A DNA stretch of 64,000 nucleotides from an uncultured Pelagibacteraceae bacterium (GTDB lineage: Bacteria; Pseudomonadota; Alphaproteobacteria; Pelagibacterales; Pelagibacteraceae), in NCBI GenBank assembly GCA_902570125.1, contig CACFXK010000004.1:38192-102191 (forward strand), read 5' to 3'. The translations under genes and the position numbers were made by a program. The notes under the pieces were generated by a model. It had not been told where the DNA came from. It worked only from the letters and a program-made list of their open reading frames with translations, and searched no databases. Of the stretch, positions 27,906 to 38,914 are shown piece after piece. Each line of letters starts with the position of its first letter. Positions within the stretch are counted from its first letter, which is position 1.

Positions 27906-28301
27906 ATGAAAAAATTTAAATCAAGTTTTAAAGTCTACTATGAAGACACAGATGCTGGTGGAGTAGTTTATTATGCAAATTATTTAAAATTCATAGAGCG
28001 CGCTAGAACTGATGCCATTGCCTCTGTAAACTTTACAAATTCTAATCTGAAAGAAAATTATGGAATATATATAATTGTTAAATCTTGTAATCTTAATTTT
28101 ATAAAACCTTCGAGGTTAGAAGATAAACTTGATATTTTTTCTGAAATTGTAGAAGTAAAGAATGTGTCAATTAAAATGAAGCAAAATATATTTGTAAAAG
28201 ATAATTTAATTTTAACTGCAGATGTTCATTTAGCTACAATTAATAAAGAGGGCAAACCAACCAAAATGCCTGAAAAACTCAAAGAACAATTAACTAAATA
28301 G
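27906..28301 (+). CDS. ybgC: acyl-CoA thioesterase, YbgC/4HBT family
   Basis: VYYEDTDAGGVVYYANYLKFIERARTDAI. Confidence 0.92.
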   Translation: MKKFKSSFKVYYEDTDAGGVVYYANYLKFIERARTDAIASVNFTNSNLKENYGIYIIVKSCNLNFIKPSRLEDKLDIFSEIVEVKNVSIKMKQNIFVKDNLILTADVHLATINKEGKPTKMPEKLKEQLTK

Positions 28302-28968
28302 TATTTTTTACTTGAATAAATAAATTAGTCATTTTATTTACGTTAATTCTTCCTGTATTTACATTTCTTGGACTTGGATGATAAGAACCTACCAATAAAA
28401 TATTATTTGGGAGTTTAAAGAATTTACCATGCCCAAATTTAATATTTGAGTCAATTCTGTAATTTTTTTTGTAAAATTGTATACAAGCATCAAATGCTAT
28501 TTTCCCAAGTGCAACAACAATCTTTAAATTTTCTAAGTATTCAATTTCTTTATTAAAATATTTAAAGCAAGTGTTTAGCTCTTTTTTTGCTGGTTTATCT
28601 CCAGGCGGAACACATTTTAAAGCAGTAGTTATAAATATATCTCTCAATTTAAGTCCGTCATTTCTGTGGTCCGAATTTGGCTGGTTAGATAACTTTGCTT
28701 TATAAAGACACTTATATAAAAAATCAGATGATCTATCTCCTGTAAAAACTCTTCCTGTTCTATTGCCACCATGTGCTGCTGGCGCTAAACCAACAAACAA
28801 AATTCTGGCTTTTGGGTCACCAAAGCCTGTTATTGGTTTTCCCCAATATTTTTCATTTAAGTATTGTTTTCGTTTTTTTTTAGCTATCTTTTTTCTAAAA
28901 TTGACCAACCTAGTGCATTTTTTGCAGCCTACTATCAAATTTTCAAGTTTTTCAAAATCATTAGTCAT
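28294..28968 (-). CDS. uracil-DNA glycosylase, type 5 (UDGb)-like
   Basis: CKKCTRL; GLAPAAHGGNRTGRVFTGDRSSDFLY; VGSYHPSPRNVNTGR. Confidence 0.88.
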   Translation of the reverse strand: MTNDFEKLENLIVGCKKCTRLVNFRKKIAKKKRKQYLNEKYWGKPITGFGDPKARILFVGLAPAAHGGNRTGRVFTGDRSSDFLYKCLYKAKLSNQPNSDHRNDGLKLRDIFITTALKCVPPGDKPAKKELNTCFKYFNKEIEYLENLKIVVALGKIAFDACIQFYKKNYRIDSNIKFGHGKFFKLPNNILLVGSYHPSPRNVNTGRINVNKMTNLFIQVKNTI

Positions 28969-29017
28969 AAATATTAATTTTTAATCTCTATGTCTTATAC
29001 TATAATTATTATCGATT

Positions 29018-29872
29018 ATGAATGTAGGTTTTATTGGTGTTGGCTATATGGGTTATGGGATAGCCAAAAATATTTTAAAAAAAGGAAATAACTTATTTGT
29101 TATTGCAAACAAAAAAAGGGCACCAATAGATAAGATTGTAAGTGATGGTGCTATTGAGGTAAAATCTTATAATGAACTTTGTGAAAAGAATTTAGATGCA
29201 TTATTTCTTTGTGTGACTAATACACCTATCGCTTTAAGTATTGCTCAAAAAGTTTCAACTTTGCTAAAAGATAATACATTAATTATTGATGTTACAACAC
29301 ATAACCAAAATGGATCTATTCAAATGGAACAGATTTTTTCAAAACAAAAAATTAACTATATTGAATGCCCTGTTATGGGCGGTCCCGTTCAAGCAGAAGA
29401 AGGTGTTTGTGGAGGTATTGTTGGAGCATCGGAGAAAAATTTTAAAAAATCTGAAGTTTTTTTAAAAACTTTTTGTAAAGATTATTTCCATTTTGGAGAA
29501 GTGGGCAAAGGAGCAAAGTCAAAACTACTAAATAATTTTTTGTCACTCGGTACTGCAACAAATGTTATAGAATTTATAAAGAGTGCAAAAAAATTAGATA
29601 TTGATTTAGAAAAACTTTTTGCAGTAGCAAAATTAGGATCTGGAAACTCAACAGCTTTAAATAGAATTTTTGATAATGTGCTTAAAGATGATTATACTGG
29701 ATTTAAATTTTCAACTTCCAATACTTTAAAAGATCTTACTTACATCCATGAAATGCTAAAAGATTTAGGTAATGCAGAAAAATTAGCTGATTTAAAAAAA
29801 TCTTTTTACAAAAAAGCAGTAGAAGATGGTAATGGAGATTTGTTTATAAGTGAACTAATACAAAAAGATTAA
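29018..29872 (+). CDS. NAD(P)-dependent beta-hydroxyacid dehydrogenase (HIBADH family)
   Basis: GFIGVGYMGYGIAKNILKKGN; ECPVMGGPVQAEEG; GKGAKSKLLNNFL. Confidence 0.88.
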   Translation: MNVGFIGVGYMGYGIAKNILKKGNNLFVIANKKRAPIDKIVSDGAIEVKSYNELCEKNLDALFLCVTNTPIALSIAQKVSTLLKDNTLIIDVTTHNQNGSIQMEQIFSKQKINYIECPVMGGPVQAEEGVCGGIVGASEKNFKKSEVFLKTFCKDYFHFGEVGKGAKSKLLNNFLSLGTATNVIEFIKSAKKLDIDLEKLFAVAKLGSGNSTALNRIFDNVLKDDYTGFKFSTSNTLKDLTYIHEMLKDLGNAEKLADLKKSFYKKAVEDGNGDLFISELIQKD

Positions 29873-30043
29873 TTATTCCTTTTTTTTATCAGCAAATACA
29901 ATAGCTATAAGCAACAATGCTGTCCAAAACATCGCCGCTAAACTTTTGATAGCACTCGTTTCAGCACCCCACAAATCAAAAACAAATGCTCCAATAAGAA
30001 TTCCAATTATATAAATTATTACTATTAATCTAGTTTGAGTCAT
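29873..30043 (-). CDS. small membrane protein (56 aa), below the ORF-track cutoff
   Basis: Reverse strand: MTQTRLIVIIYIIGILIGAFVFDLWGAETSAIKSLAAMFWTALLLIAIVFADKKKE*; start overlaps the 3' end of the DUF1289 ORF. Confidence 0.6.
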   Translation of the reverse strand: MTQTRLIVIIYIIGILIGAFVFDLWGAETSAIKSLAAMFWTALLLIAIVFADKKKE

Positions 30044-30287
30044 TTAGTTGCTTCTTTTTAAATAATGATATTCCATTATTTTTTTTATGTTCATAAGATT
30101 CTTTGAAACTTTCTAGCTGCCATCCTTGCATTCTCTTCTGAATATCTTCTAAATTTTGTTTTTTCCACTCATCTTTGGTAATCTGGTCTTTCCAAATCTT
30201 CTTTTCATCATTATTTCTTCCACATCCATAACAATATCCAGTTACAGGATCCATTTTGCAAATACTTATACAGGGTGAAACTATCAT
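30030..30287 (-). CDS. DUF1289 domain protein
   Basis: VSPCISICKMDPVTGYCYGCGRNNDEKKIW cysteine pattern. Confidence 0.9.
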   Translation of the reverse strand: MIVSPCISICKMDPVTGYCYGCGRNNDEKKIWKDQITKDEWKKQNLEDIQKRMQGWQLESFKESYEHKKNNGISLFKKKQLNDSN

Positions 30288-30368
30288 TTTTTTATATATT
30301 TATATCCTTTTACACTATTATTCTGATTGGACAAATTAGATCAATACTATATAAAACACCATAAATTT

Positions 30369-30453
30369 GGGCGAGTGGCGGAATTGGTAGACGCGTTGGT
30401 CTTAGGAACCAATAGTGCAAGCTGTGAAGGTTCGAGTCCTTTCTCGCCTACCA
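30369..30453 (+). tRNA. tRNA-Leu (anticodon TAG)
   Basis: GGGCGAG...CTCGCCT acceptor stem, anticodon arm TTGGT-CTTAGGA-ACCAA, long variable arm, GGTTCGAGTCC T-arm, encoded CCA. Confidence 0.97.
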
Positions 30454-30463
30454 TAAATAAATT

Positions 30464-31921
30464 ATGAAAGTAACAATAGAAAATAAAAAAGGTTTAGAAA
30501 AAGATCTTAAAGTATTCATAGATAAAAAAACAATCTCAGGCTTCATGGATGAAAAATATGAAGAAATAAGAAAAGATGTTGTAATAAAAGGTTTCAGACC
30601 TGGAAAGGTACCTACCGAAATATTAAAAAGACAATTTGGTAAAGCTGTTTACGGTGAAGTAATTGATAAGTTGCTAAAAGACACAACAACAAAAGCTCTA
30701 GAAGAAAATAAAATCAAACCGGCCGGACAACCTAAAATAGATTTAAAGTCTTTTGGTGAAGGTAAAGATTTAGAATACATTATTTCAGTTACTGAACTAC
30801 CCGAGGTTTCTGCCAAAGGACTAAGGTCAATTAAAATAGATGAGTATGTAGTAAAAATTGATCCAAATGAAACAGATAAAAGAATTAGTGAAATAGCAAA
30901 AAATCAAAACAATTTTAAAGATGCAGAAGCAAATTATAGCTCAAAAATGAATGATCTTGTAATTTTTGACTATAAAGGAACTATTGACGGCAAAGAATTT
31001 AAAGGTAACGAGGGTAAAAATACCCAATTAGTTCTAGGAAAAGATTTATTTATAAAAGGTTTTGATAAACAATTAGAAGACGTTAAATCAGGTGATACAA
31101 AAAATGTAGAAGTAAATCTTCCTGAAAATTTTCCTGAGAAAGATCTTGTTAATAAAAGTGCTGTGTTTGAATGTAAGATTACAGCAGTAAGAATTCCAGA
31201 AGAGGTAAAAATTAATGATGACTTCGCCAAAAATATGGGTGCCAAAGATTTAGCAAATTTAAAAGAACTTATTTCAAAACAAATTAATGATGAATATACA
31301 AATTCATTAGCCATGATTACAAAGAAAAGTATTCTTGAGCAAATAGAGAAAGAAAAACTAGACCAATTACCTGGTAATTTAATTGAACAGGAGGTTAAAA
31401 TATTATCTCAAGGAATGAAGGAAGATGAAGTTAAAAAGAACCAAAAATCATTAGAGGATCAAGCTAAAAAAAGAATTAAAACTGGATTAATCTTAAATGC
31501 TTTTGGTGAAGAAAATAAAATTAATGTGTCCCAGGAAGAAATTAATGTAGAAATACAAAAACAATTTAGAATGATGCCAGGTCAAGAAAAGATTGTTAAA
31601 GATTATTACGAACAAAACCCTGCAGCCATAGAAAGTTTAAGGGGACAAATTTACGAAGAAAAAATAATTGAAGAAATTAAGAAAAAAGCAAAAATTACTA
31701 AAAAAGAAATTACCAAAGAAGAAGCTGAGAAAATTCTAAAACAAGAAAATGAAAACAATATTAAAGAGCAAGCTAAACTTGTTAAAAAAGATGGAGATGA
31801 AAAAAATAAGAAAAAAACTGATCCTAAAAAAAAAGAGGTAAAAACAAAATCTAAAGAAACTAAAATAAATAAAACTCCCGCATCAAAACCTAAAAAAGCA
31901 AAAAAGGTTAGCAAAAAGTAA
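30464..31921 (+). CDS. tig: trigger factor
   Basis: [17 protein letters not shown] ribosome-binding signature; PPIase domain [13 protein letters not shown]; immediately upstream of clpP. Confidence 0.95.
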   Translation: MKVTIENKKGLEKDLKVFIDKKTISGFMDEKYEEIRKDVVIKGFRPGKVPTEILKRQFGKAVYGEVIDKLLKDTTTKALEENKIKPAGQPKIDLKSFGEGKDLEYIISVTELPEVSAKGLRSIKIDEYVVKIDPNETDKRISEIAKNQNNFKDAEANYSSKMNDLVIFDYKGTIDGKEFKGNEGKNTQLVLGKDLFIKGFDKQLEDVKSGDTKNVEVNLPENFPEKDLVNKSAVFECKITAVRIPEEVKINDDFAKNMGAKDLANLKELISKQINDEYTNSLAMITKKSILEQIEKEKLDQLPGNLIEQEVKILSQGMKEDEVKKNQKSLEDQAKKRIKTGLILNAFGEENKINVSQEEINVEIQKQFRMMPGQEKIVKDYYEQNPAAIESLRGQIYEEKIIEEIKKKAKITKKEITKEEAEKILKQENENNIKEQAKLVKKDGDEKNKKKTDPKKKEVKTKSKETKINKTPASKPKKAKKVSKK

Positions 31922-31953
31922 TCACAAGTTGTATAAGATTAATCGAATCGATT

Positions 31954-32565
31954 ATGACTATTAAAATTCCAGAACAATTAAACACTCTAATCCCTATGGT
32001 TGTCGAACAATCTAGTAGAGGAGAAAGGGCATATGACATTTATTCGAGACTCCTTAAAGAGAGAATCGTATTCGTGGTTGGTCCAATACATGATGCGGTT
32101 GCATCGTTAGTAACTGCGCAATTATTATTTTTAGAATCTGAAGATCCCAAGAAAGAAATTTCTTTATATATAAATAGTCCTGGTGGACTTGTAACAGCTG
32201 GACTTGGTATTTATGATACAATGCAATACATCAAACCAGAAATAAGTACTTTGTGTATAGGTCAAGCAGCAAGCATGGGTTCATTTTTACTAGCAGCAGG
32301 TGCTAAAGGAAAAAGATTTTCATTACCAAATTCTAGAATAATGGTACATCAACCGTCAGCTGGTTTTCAAGGACAAGCGACAGATATTGAAATTCATGCT
32401 AATGAAGTTTTATCTTTAAAGAAAAGATTAAATGAAATTTATTCAAAACATACAGGAAAATCAGTTGATGAAATTAAATCAGCATTAGAGAGAGATAATT
32501 TTATGACTCCTGATAATGCAAAAAGTTTTGGCCTTATAGACAAAGTGGTAGAAAAGAGAGAATAA
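31954..32565 (+). CDS. clpP: ATP-dependent Clp protease proteolytic subunit
   Basis: [41 protein letters not shown]. Confidence 0.98.
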   Translation: MTIKIPEQLNTLIPMVVEQSSRGERAYDIYSRLLKERIVFVVGPIHDAVASLVTAQLLFLESEDPKKEISLYINSPGGLVTAGLGIYDTMQYIKPEISTLCIGQAASMGSFLLAAGAKGKRFSLPNSRIMVHQPSAGFQGQATDIEIHANEVLSLKKRLNEIYSKHTGKSVDEIKSALERDNFMTPDNAKSFGLIDKVVEKRE

Positions 32566-32653
32566 GTCACAATATATAGTTTGTCCACAACCTATACTTG
32601 ATTACTTTGTACCATATGTATTAAAGTATTAAAAATGATTCGAATTTAAAATT

Positions 32654-33913
32654 ATGAGCAACAATAAAAATATTCTTTACTGTTCTTTTTGTGGCAAGAG
32701 CCAACACGAAGTTAGAAAGCTAATTGCGGGTCCAACTGTATTCATTTGTGATGAGTGCGTAGAGCTTTGTATGGATATCATCAAAGAGGAAAGCAAAGAT
32801 AATTTTGTAAAACATCAAGATGGATTGCCCTTACCAAAAGAGATATGTAAGGTTCTTGACGACTATGTGATTGGACAATCTCATGCAAAAAAAGTTTTAT
32901 CAGTTGCGGTTCATAATCATTACAAAAGATTAAACTACGAAAATAAAACAAGCAAAACGGTTGAACTATCTAAATCTAATATTATGCTGGTAGGTCCAAC
33001 AGGATGTGGAAAAACACTATTAGCCCAAACTCTTGCAAGAATACTTGATGTACCTTTTACAATGGCTGATGCAACAACATTAACTGAAGCGGGCTACGTA
33101 GGTGAAGACGTTGAGAATATAATTTTGAAGTTATTACAAGCTGCTGATTATAATGTAGAAAAAGCTCAAAGAGGAATTGTTTATATAGATGAGGTTGACA
33201 AGATAAGTAGAAAATCTGAAAATCCATCTATAACAAGAGATGTATCAGGAGAAGGTGTTCAACAAGCCTTACTAAAAATTATGGAAGGAACAGTGGCAAG
33301 CGTTCCTCCTCAGGGAGGGAGAAAACACCCTCAACAAGAATTTTTACAAGTAGATACAACTAATATTTTATTTATTTGTGGAGGAGCTTTTGCAGGTCTT
33401 GATAAAATAATATCTCAAAGAGATAAAGGATCTTCTATTGGATTTGGAGCAGAGGTGAAAACATTAGAGGACAAGAAAACTGGAGAGTGGATGAAGAATT
33501 TAGAGCCTGAAGACTTATTAAGATACGGACTTATCCCTGAATTCATAGGTCGTCTACCAATTACAGCTACATTGGAAGACTTAGATGAAAAATCTTTAGT
33601 TAAAATTTTATTAGAGCCAAAAAATTCTTTAATAAAACAATACCAAGAATTATTTAGATTAGAAGGTGTAAAATTAACTTTCAAAGACCAAGCCGTTAAA
33701 GATATTGCTAATAAAGCAATAAGCAAGAAAACTGGAGCCAGAGGGTTAAGATCAATTTTAGAAAATTTATTACTTAAGACAATGTTTGATTTACCAGGCC
33801 AAGAGAATATAGAAGAAGTCATCATAGACGGTGGAGCTACCAAAGGCACATCTCAACCAATAATCGTGCATACAAAGAACAAATCAAAAACAGAAAAGAC
33901 GTCTGCGGCTTAA
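32654..33913 (+). CDS. clpX: Clp protease ATP-binding subunit ClpX
   Basis: Zinc finger [50 protein letters not shown]. Confidence 0.98.
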   Translation: MSNNKNILYCSFCGKSQHEVRKLIAGPTVFICDECVELCMDIIKEESKDNFVKHQDGLPLPKEICKVLDDYVIGQSHAKKVLSVAVHNHYKRLNYENKTSKTVELSKSNIMLVGPTGCGKTLLAQTLARILDVPFTMADATTLTEAGYVGEDVENIILKLLQAADYNVEKAQRGIVYIDEVDKISRKSENPSITRDVSGEGVQQALLKIMEGTVASVPPQGGRKHPQQEFLQVDTTNILFICGGAFAGLDKIISQRDKGSSIGFGAEVKTLEDKKTGEWMKNLEPEDLLRYGLIPEFIGRLPITATLEDLDEKSLVKILLEPKNSLIKQYQELFRLEGVKLTFKDQAVKDIANKAISKKTGARGLRSILENLLLKTMFDLPGQENIEEVIIDGGATKGTSQPIIVHTKNKSKTEKTSAA

Positions 33914-33975
33914 TAAAAGTTAATAAATATAGATTTCCTATTGCATTATAAAATATAATATCCATATTTATATTT

Positions 33976-36363
33976 ATGGAAGTAAAATTAACACAACCGC
34001 TATTACCCTTAAGAGATATAGTTGTATTTCCTAGTATGGTAATCCCACTATTTGTTGGAAGAGACAAATCTATTACTGCTCTAAACGAGGTAATGAAAAG
34101 TGACAAAAAAATAATTCTTGTAACACAAAAAAATTCTGAGGTTGATGATCCAAAAAAAAATGATGTATTTTCTTATGGATGTGAGAGTAACATACTGCAA
34201 CTTTTAAAACTTCCAGATGGAACTGTTAAAGTTTTAGTTGAAGGGATAAAAAGAGTAAAAATTGTTGATTTTAAGGATGATGAAAAATTTATTACTTGTA
34301 CATACGAACATCAAAAAGATATTTTGATTAAAGATGAAGATCTATTACCTCTTGCACTAACAGCTGTAAGAAGATTGGAAAAACTAACATCAGTAAATAA
34401 AAAAATTTCATCAGAAACTATCAGCAACATTAAACAATTAAAGGACCCATCTAAAATTGTAGATAATATAGTTTCTAATTTGAATGCATCAATATCAGAA
34501 AAACAACAAATATTCGAAACACTTGATGTTAAGAAAAGATTAAATGCTGCCATTAAAATGATGGAGAGCGAAACCAGTATTATCGGAGTAGAAAAAAGAA
34601 TTAGAGGAAGAGTTAAAACTCAAATGGAAAAAACTCAAAGAGAGTATTATCTAAATGAACAATTAAAGGCTATTCAAAAAGAATTAGGTGAAATTGAAGA
34701 TGGCAAAGATGAAACAACCAATCTAAAAAAAACAATTCAAAAAGCCAAAATGCCAAAAGAAGTAGAAAAGAAATGCATGTCAGAGCTTAAGAAATTAAAA
34801 AATATGAGCCCAATGTCTGCCGAAGCAACAGTTGTTAGAAACTATTTAGATTGGATGATAGACCTTCCATGGTTTAAAAAAGATAATGTAGATATTGATT
34901 TAAAAAATGCCCTTAAGATTTTAGATGAAGATCATTTTGGTTTAGAAAAAGTAAAAGAGAGAATTATTGAATTCCTAGCCGTTCAAAAGAGAATGGAAAA
35001 AATTAAAGGACCAATTTTGTGTTTGGTGGGACCCCCAGGAGTTGGAAAAACATCGCTGGGAAAATCTATAGCCAAAGCTACAAATAGACAATTTATAAGA
35101 ATGTCATTGGGTGGTGTTAGAGATGAAGCTGAAATAAGAGGTCACAGAAGAACATATATAGGGTCGCTACCTGGAAAGATTATCCAAATGATGAAGAAAG
35201 CTGGCACAAAAAACCCATTATTTTTATTAGATGAAGTTGATAAAATAGGAAATGATTATAGAGGAGACCCATCTTCTGCCTTATTAGAAGCTTTAGATCC
35301 AGAACAAAATACTGCATTCAATGACCATTATTTAGAAGTTGATTATGATCTTTCAGATGTAATGTTTGTAACCACAGCAAATACTTTAAATATATTGCCA
35401 CCATTACTCGATAGGATGGAAGTTATTAGAATTCCTGGTTACACTGAGGATGAGAAAATTAACATTGCAAACAAATACTTGTTACCAAAACAAATCAAAG
35501 AAAATGGCGTAAAAGAGGGTGAACTAAATTTAGAAGATGGAACAATTAAAGAGATTATTAGAAGTTATACAAGAGAATCTGGTGTTAGAAATTTAGAAAG
35601 AGAAATTTCAAAAGTTACGAGAAAAGTTGTTAAAAAAGTTGTTGGTGGTGAAGCAGAAAAAGTGCAAGTAAATAATAAAAATATTCCTGATTTTTTAGGA
35701 GTCAAAAAATTCAAATTTGGTGAGGTAGAAAATAAAAATAAAACAGGAATAGTAATAGGTTTAGCATGGACTGAAGTAGGGGGAGAAATTCTTAAAATTG
35801 AAACTGTGAATATGCCAGGAAAGGGTAGAATGCAAATCACTGGTAAGCTTGGTGATGTGATGCAAGAGTCAGTAAAAGCAGCCAAATCATTTGTAAGATC
35901 TAAAAGTTTAGAATATGGGATAATACCACCATTTTTTGAAAAAAAAGATTTTCATATTCATGTCCCTGAAGGAGCAACGCCTAAAGATGGACCATCAGCT
36001 GGTATAGCTATGGTCACTTCAATAGTCTCATCAATTACAAATATTCCAGTTAACAGAGAAATTGCAATGACAGGAGAAGTTACAATTACAGGACAAGTTT
36101 TGCAAATAGGTGGATTAAAAGAAAAGTTATTAGCAGCTCATAGAGCAGGAGTAAAAAAGGTATTAATTCCAAAAGAAAATGAAAAGGATTTGGCAGATAT
36201 TCCAAAAAAAGTAAGGGAGGATATTAAAATAATACCAGTTGAAACCGCGGATGAAGTTCTTAAAATAGCTTTAACAAAAGAGCTAAAACCAGTTGAATGG
36301 ACTGAAGTTGAAAAGATTTCTGAGAGTAAAAAGGACGATAAATCACAAGCTAGCATTCAGTAA
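33976..36363 (+). CDS. lon: Lon protease
   Basis: LLPLRDIVVFPSMVIPLFVGR; GPPGVGKTSLGKSIA; catalytic region GPSAGIAMVTSIVS. Confidence 0.98.
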   Translation: MEVKLTQPLLPLRDIVVFPSMVIPLFVGRDKSITALNEVMKSDKKIILVTQKNSEVDDPKKNDVFSYGCESNILQLLKLPDGTVKVLVEGIKRVKIVDFKDDEKFITCTYEHQKDILIKDEDLLPLALTAVRRLEKLTSVNKKISSETISNIKQLKDPSKIVDNIVSNLNASISEKQQIFETLDVKKRLNAAIKMMESETSIIGVEKRIRGRVKTQMEKTQREYYLNEQLKAIQKELGEIEDGKDETTNLKKTIQKAKMPKEVEKKCMSELKKLKNMSPMSAEATVVRNYLDWMIDLPWFKKDNVDIDLKNALKILDEDHFGLEKVKERIIEFLAVQKRMEKIKGPILCLVGPPGVGKTSLGKSIAKATNRQFIRMSLGGVRDEAEIRGHRRTYIGSLPGKIIQMMKKAGTKNPLFLLDEVDKIGNDYRGDPSSALLEALDPEQNTAFNDHYLEVDYDLSDVMFVTTANTLNILPPLLDRMEVIRIPGYTEDEKINIANKYLLPKQIKENGVKEGELNLEDGTIKEIIRSYTRESGVRNLEREISKVTRKVVKKVVGGEAEKVQVNNKNIPDFLGVKKFKFGEVENKNKTGIVIGLAWTEVGGEILKIETVNMPGKGRMQITGKLGDVMQESVKAAKSFVRSKSLEYGIIPPFFEKKDFHIHVPEGATPKDGPSAGIAMVTSIVSSITNIPVNREIAMTGEVTITGQVLQIGGLKEKLLAAHRAGVKKVLIPKENEKDLADIPKKVREDIKIIPVETADEVLKIALTKELKPVEWTEVEKISESKKDDKSQASIQ

Positions 36364-36411
36364 TAAACAATTTACTTTATTAATTCGTTGATGTATGAGT
36401 ACCAAGATTTT

Positions 36412-36487
36412 GGGCGGTTAGCTCAGTTGGTAGAGCATCTCGTTTACACCGAGGGGGTCAAAGGTTCGAGTCCTTTACCGCCCACCA
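36412..36487 (+). tRNA. tRNA-Val (anticodon TAC)
   Basis: GGGCGGT...ACCGCCC acceptor stem, loop TTTACAC, GGTTCGAGTCC T-arm, encoded CCA. Confidence 0.97.
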
Positions 36488-37665
36488 TTTATATAAAAAT
36501 ACTTAACTATTTCTGCACTTTTTCTGTAAATTGGAATTGACGCAACATCCTCATTAATTAAGGTTTTAGGACTCCACCCAAAAGAAAATAAAATAAACAA
36601 AAAAATTATTGTAAATTTATTTTTTAAAATCGGTATTTCAAATTTTGTAATAGAAAAAATAATAAAATTATTTTTTAAACAGTAAATATAAGTAAGAAAT
36701 GATAAAATATATGATGCACTTATCCACCTTCCCCAGTCTTGAGCTATATAGTAAAAAATAAAAGAGGGTATAAAAATTATTATGAAAAATAGTGGAAAAT
36801 AATTTTTACTTTTTGATTTGTGTTTTTTATTAAACTTAGAATTTAGGATTAACAGAAATAATGGAAAAAAACCTACCAATAATATAATCACATATCTAAT
36901 CAGATATATAATTTCAAATTTAGATGATACTTCTCCAATATTACTAGATAAACTTCTATTTAAATATGTAATTGCCCCATAGCATTCATTAATACTATCA
37001 CACATTATTCTAAGCTCATATTCATCTAATCTTTTAAATATTACAAAATAAGAAGTAATAATAAATGGTATAAGGTATAATAATATCTTAATAAAAGAAT
37101 ATTGCTTATTTAAAAAATGATTTTTTAACAATATTATAAATATGAAAAAAGAAATATAAATTATTATTCCTTCCCAGATTAAACAAGAAACTACTAAAAT
37201 CAGTGAGACATAAACATAATGTTTATTATGAATCTCCTTTGATGAAAAAATATTTGCTACCAATAAAAATGCAATGTAAGTAAATATTTCTTTTCTACCA
37301 AGAACCTCTACCTCGGCGATTGGATAAACAATAAATAAAGGTGAATATAGAGCAAAAACTAAAATTATATTTTTGTTAGAATTTTTCAAAAATTTGTAAA
37401 TTAAATAAAAATATAATAGGTAGGTGATAATTTGACTTATTAGTATGACTTCTCTAATAGAATATGATGTAAAAGTGCTAATATGGAATATTATCTCCCC
37501 TAATAAACCTCTTCTTGTGAAACCTCCTTGGTAATTAATAAGCCATTCAGATATAGTCCATTCACTGTAATTATTATATTTCTGAAAAAAAAAGAAAACT
37601 GCAAAAAAAAATAATGTGCCGAGGTAAATCTGTAAAGATGAATTAAATATTCTATTTGAATTCAT
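36475..37665 (-). CDS. polytopic membrane protein of unknown function (possibly surface-glycan related)
   Basis: 396 aa, roughly ten hydrophobic segments; motifs EWLINYQGGFTRRGLLGE and DWGRWI; stop codon lies inside tRNA-Val. Confidence 0.7.
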   Translation of the reverse strand: MNSNRIFNSSLQIYLGTLFFFAVFFFFQKYNNYSEWTISEWLINYQGGFTRRGLLGEIIFHISTFTSYSIREVILISQIITYLLYFYLIYKFLKNSNKNIILVFALYSPLFIVYPIAEVEVLGRKEIFTYIAFLLVANIFSSKEIHNKHYVYVSLILVVSCLIWEGIIIYISFFIFIILLKNHFLNKQYSFIKILLYLIPFIITSYFVIFKRLDEYELRIMCDSINECYGAITYLNRSLSSNIGEVSSKFEIIYLIRYVIILLVGFFPLFLLILNSKFNKKHKSKSKNYFPLFFIIIFIPSFIFYYIAQDWGRWISASYILSFLTYIYCLKNNFIIFSITKFEIPILKNKFTIIFLFILFSFGWSPKTLINEDVASIPIYRKSAEIVKYFYINGGR

Positions 37666-37864
37666 AATCTTTAATATTTTTATTTAGTATTATCCTTTAT
37701 TATTATTGATTATTGGTCAATTTTATAAATCCTTATCGTACATTTAAAGCAATAAATACTTGATTAAACTATATATAAGATTACTAATAGCGATAATATT
37801 TTTAAATGTGGTGGCAGCGCATAAATAAGCTTAATCCATATCTAAAATAAAATAATTACTCTTT

Positions 37865-37941
37865 GGGGGTGTAGCTCAGTTGGTTAGAGCACCTGCCTGT
37901 CACGCAGGGGGCCGAGGGTTCGAGTCCCTTCACTCCCGCCA
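37865..37941 (+). tRNA. tRNA-Asp (anticodon GTC)
   Basis: GGGGGTG...CACTCCC acceptor stem; CCTGC-CTGTCAC-GCAGG anticodon arm; encoded CCA. Confidence 0.97.
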
Positions 37942-37970
37942 AATTTCGAGTAAAAATAGGCTTAAAAATG

Positions 37971-38000
37971 TGACATATCTTCACTTTTAGTTGATATAAT
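37971..38000 (+). promoter_or_regulatory. candidate sigma70-type promoter for the nuo operon
   Basis: TGACAT-like -35 at 37971 and TATAAT at 37995-38000, upstream of nuoA. Confidence 0.4.
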
Positions 38001-38020
38001 AGTTGTTACATAGGATTCAA

Positions 38021-38389
38021 ATGCTTGCGGAATTTTTAAAAGATTATCTACCGATAATATTATTTTTGATAATAGCTTTAGGCTTGAGTCTTGCTTTTGT
38101 AGCAATTAATTATATTGCTTCTCCAAGCAAACCTGATCCTGAAAAACTTTCAGCTTATGAGTGTGGCTTTGAACCTTTCAACGACTCTAGAATGGAATTT
38201 GATGTGCGTTTTTATTTGGTTGCAATATTATTTATAATATTTGATTTAGAAATTGCATTTTTATTTCCATGGGCAATTTCACTCGGAGAAATCGGTTTAT
38301 ATGGTTTCTGCTCCATGATGTTATTTTTATTTATTTTAACCGTAGGATTTATTTATGAGTGGAAAAAAGGAGCTTTAGATTGGGAATAA
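38021..38389 (+). CDS. nuoA: NADH-quinone oxidoreductase subunit A
   Basis: [44 protein letters not shown]; start set to ATG 38021. Confidence 0.97.
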   Translation: MLAEFLKDYLPIILFLIIALGLSLAFVAINYIASPSKPDPEKLSAYECGFEPFNDSRMEFDVRFYLVAILFIIFDLEIAFLFPWAISLGEIGLYGFCSMMLFLFILTVGFIYEWKKGALDWE

Positions 38390-38390
38390 A

Positions 38391-38912
38391 ATGAATTTAG
38401 AAAATAGAAAAAAAGATATTCCTGAAGAGTTTAAACAGTTGGCTCAAGATTTTAGTGATAATGGTTTCATAACGACTTCATTAGATAATCTTGTTAATTG
38501 GGCAAGAACTGGTTCATTACATTGGATGACGTTTGGATTAGCATGTTGTGCAGTTGAAATGATGCAAACATCTATGCCAAGATATGATCTTGAAAGATTT
38601 GGAGCAGCTCCTAGAGCATCACCACGACAATCTGATGTAATGATAGTGGCGGGTACTTTAACAAACAAAATGGCTCCTGCATTAAGAAAAGTTTATGACC
38701 AGATGCCAGAACCTAGATATGTAATATCAATGGGAAGTTGCGCAAATGGCGGAGGTTATTATCATTACTCCTATTCAGTAGTCAGAGGTTGTGATAGAGT
38801 TGTGCCAGTTGATGTATATGTCCCTGGATGCCCTCCATCAGCTGAAGCGTTACTCTATGGGATTTTGCAATTACAGAAAAAAATTAGAAACAAAGGTTCT
38901 TTAGAGAGATAA
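38391..38912 (+). CDS. nuoB: NADH-quinone oxidoreductase subunit B
   Basis: [27 protein letters not shown]. Confidence 0.98.
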   Translation: MNLENRKKDIPEEFKQLAQDFSDNGFITTSLDNLVNWARTGSLHWMTFGLACCAVEMMQTSMPRYDLERFGAAPRASPRQSDVMIVAGTLTNKMAPALRKVYDQMPEPRYVISMGSCANGGGYYHYSYSVVRGCDRVVPVDVYVPGCPPSAEALLYGILQLQKKIRNKGSLER

Positions 38913-38914
38913 TA

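Noticed and set aside
37666-37864. Duplicated tRNA-Val 3' end (attR) marking an integrated element
   Set aside because: I scanned the interval by eye and found no copy of GGTTCGAGTCCTTTACCGCCCACCA and no integrase gene.
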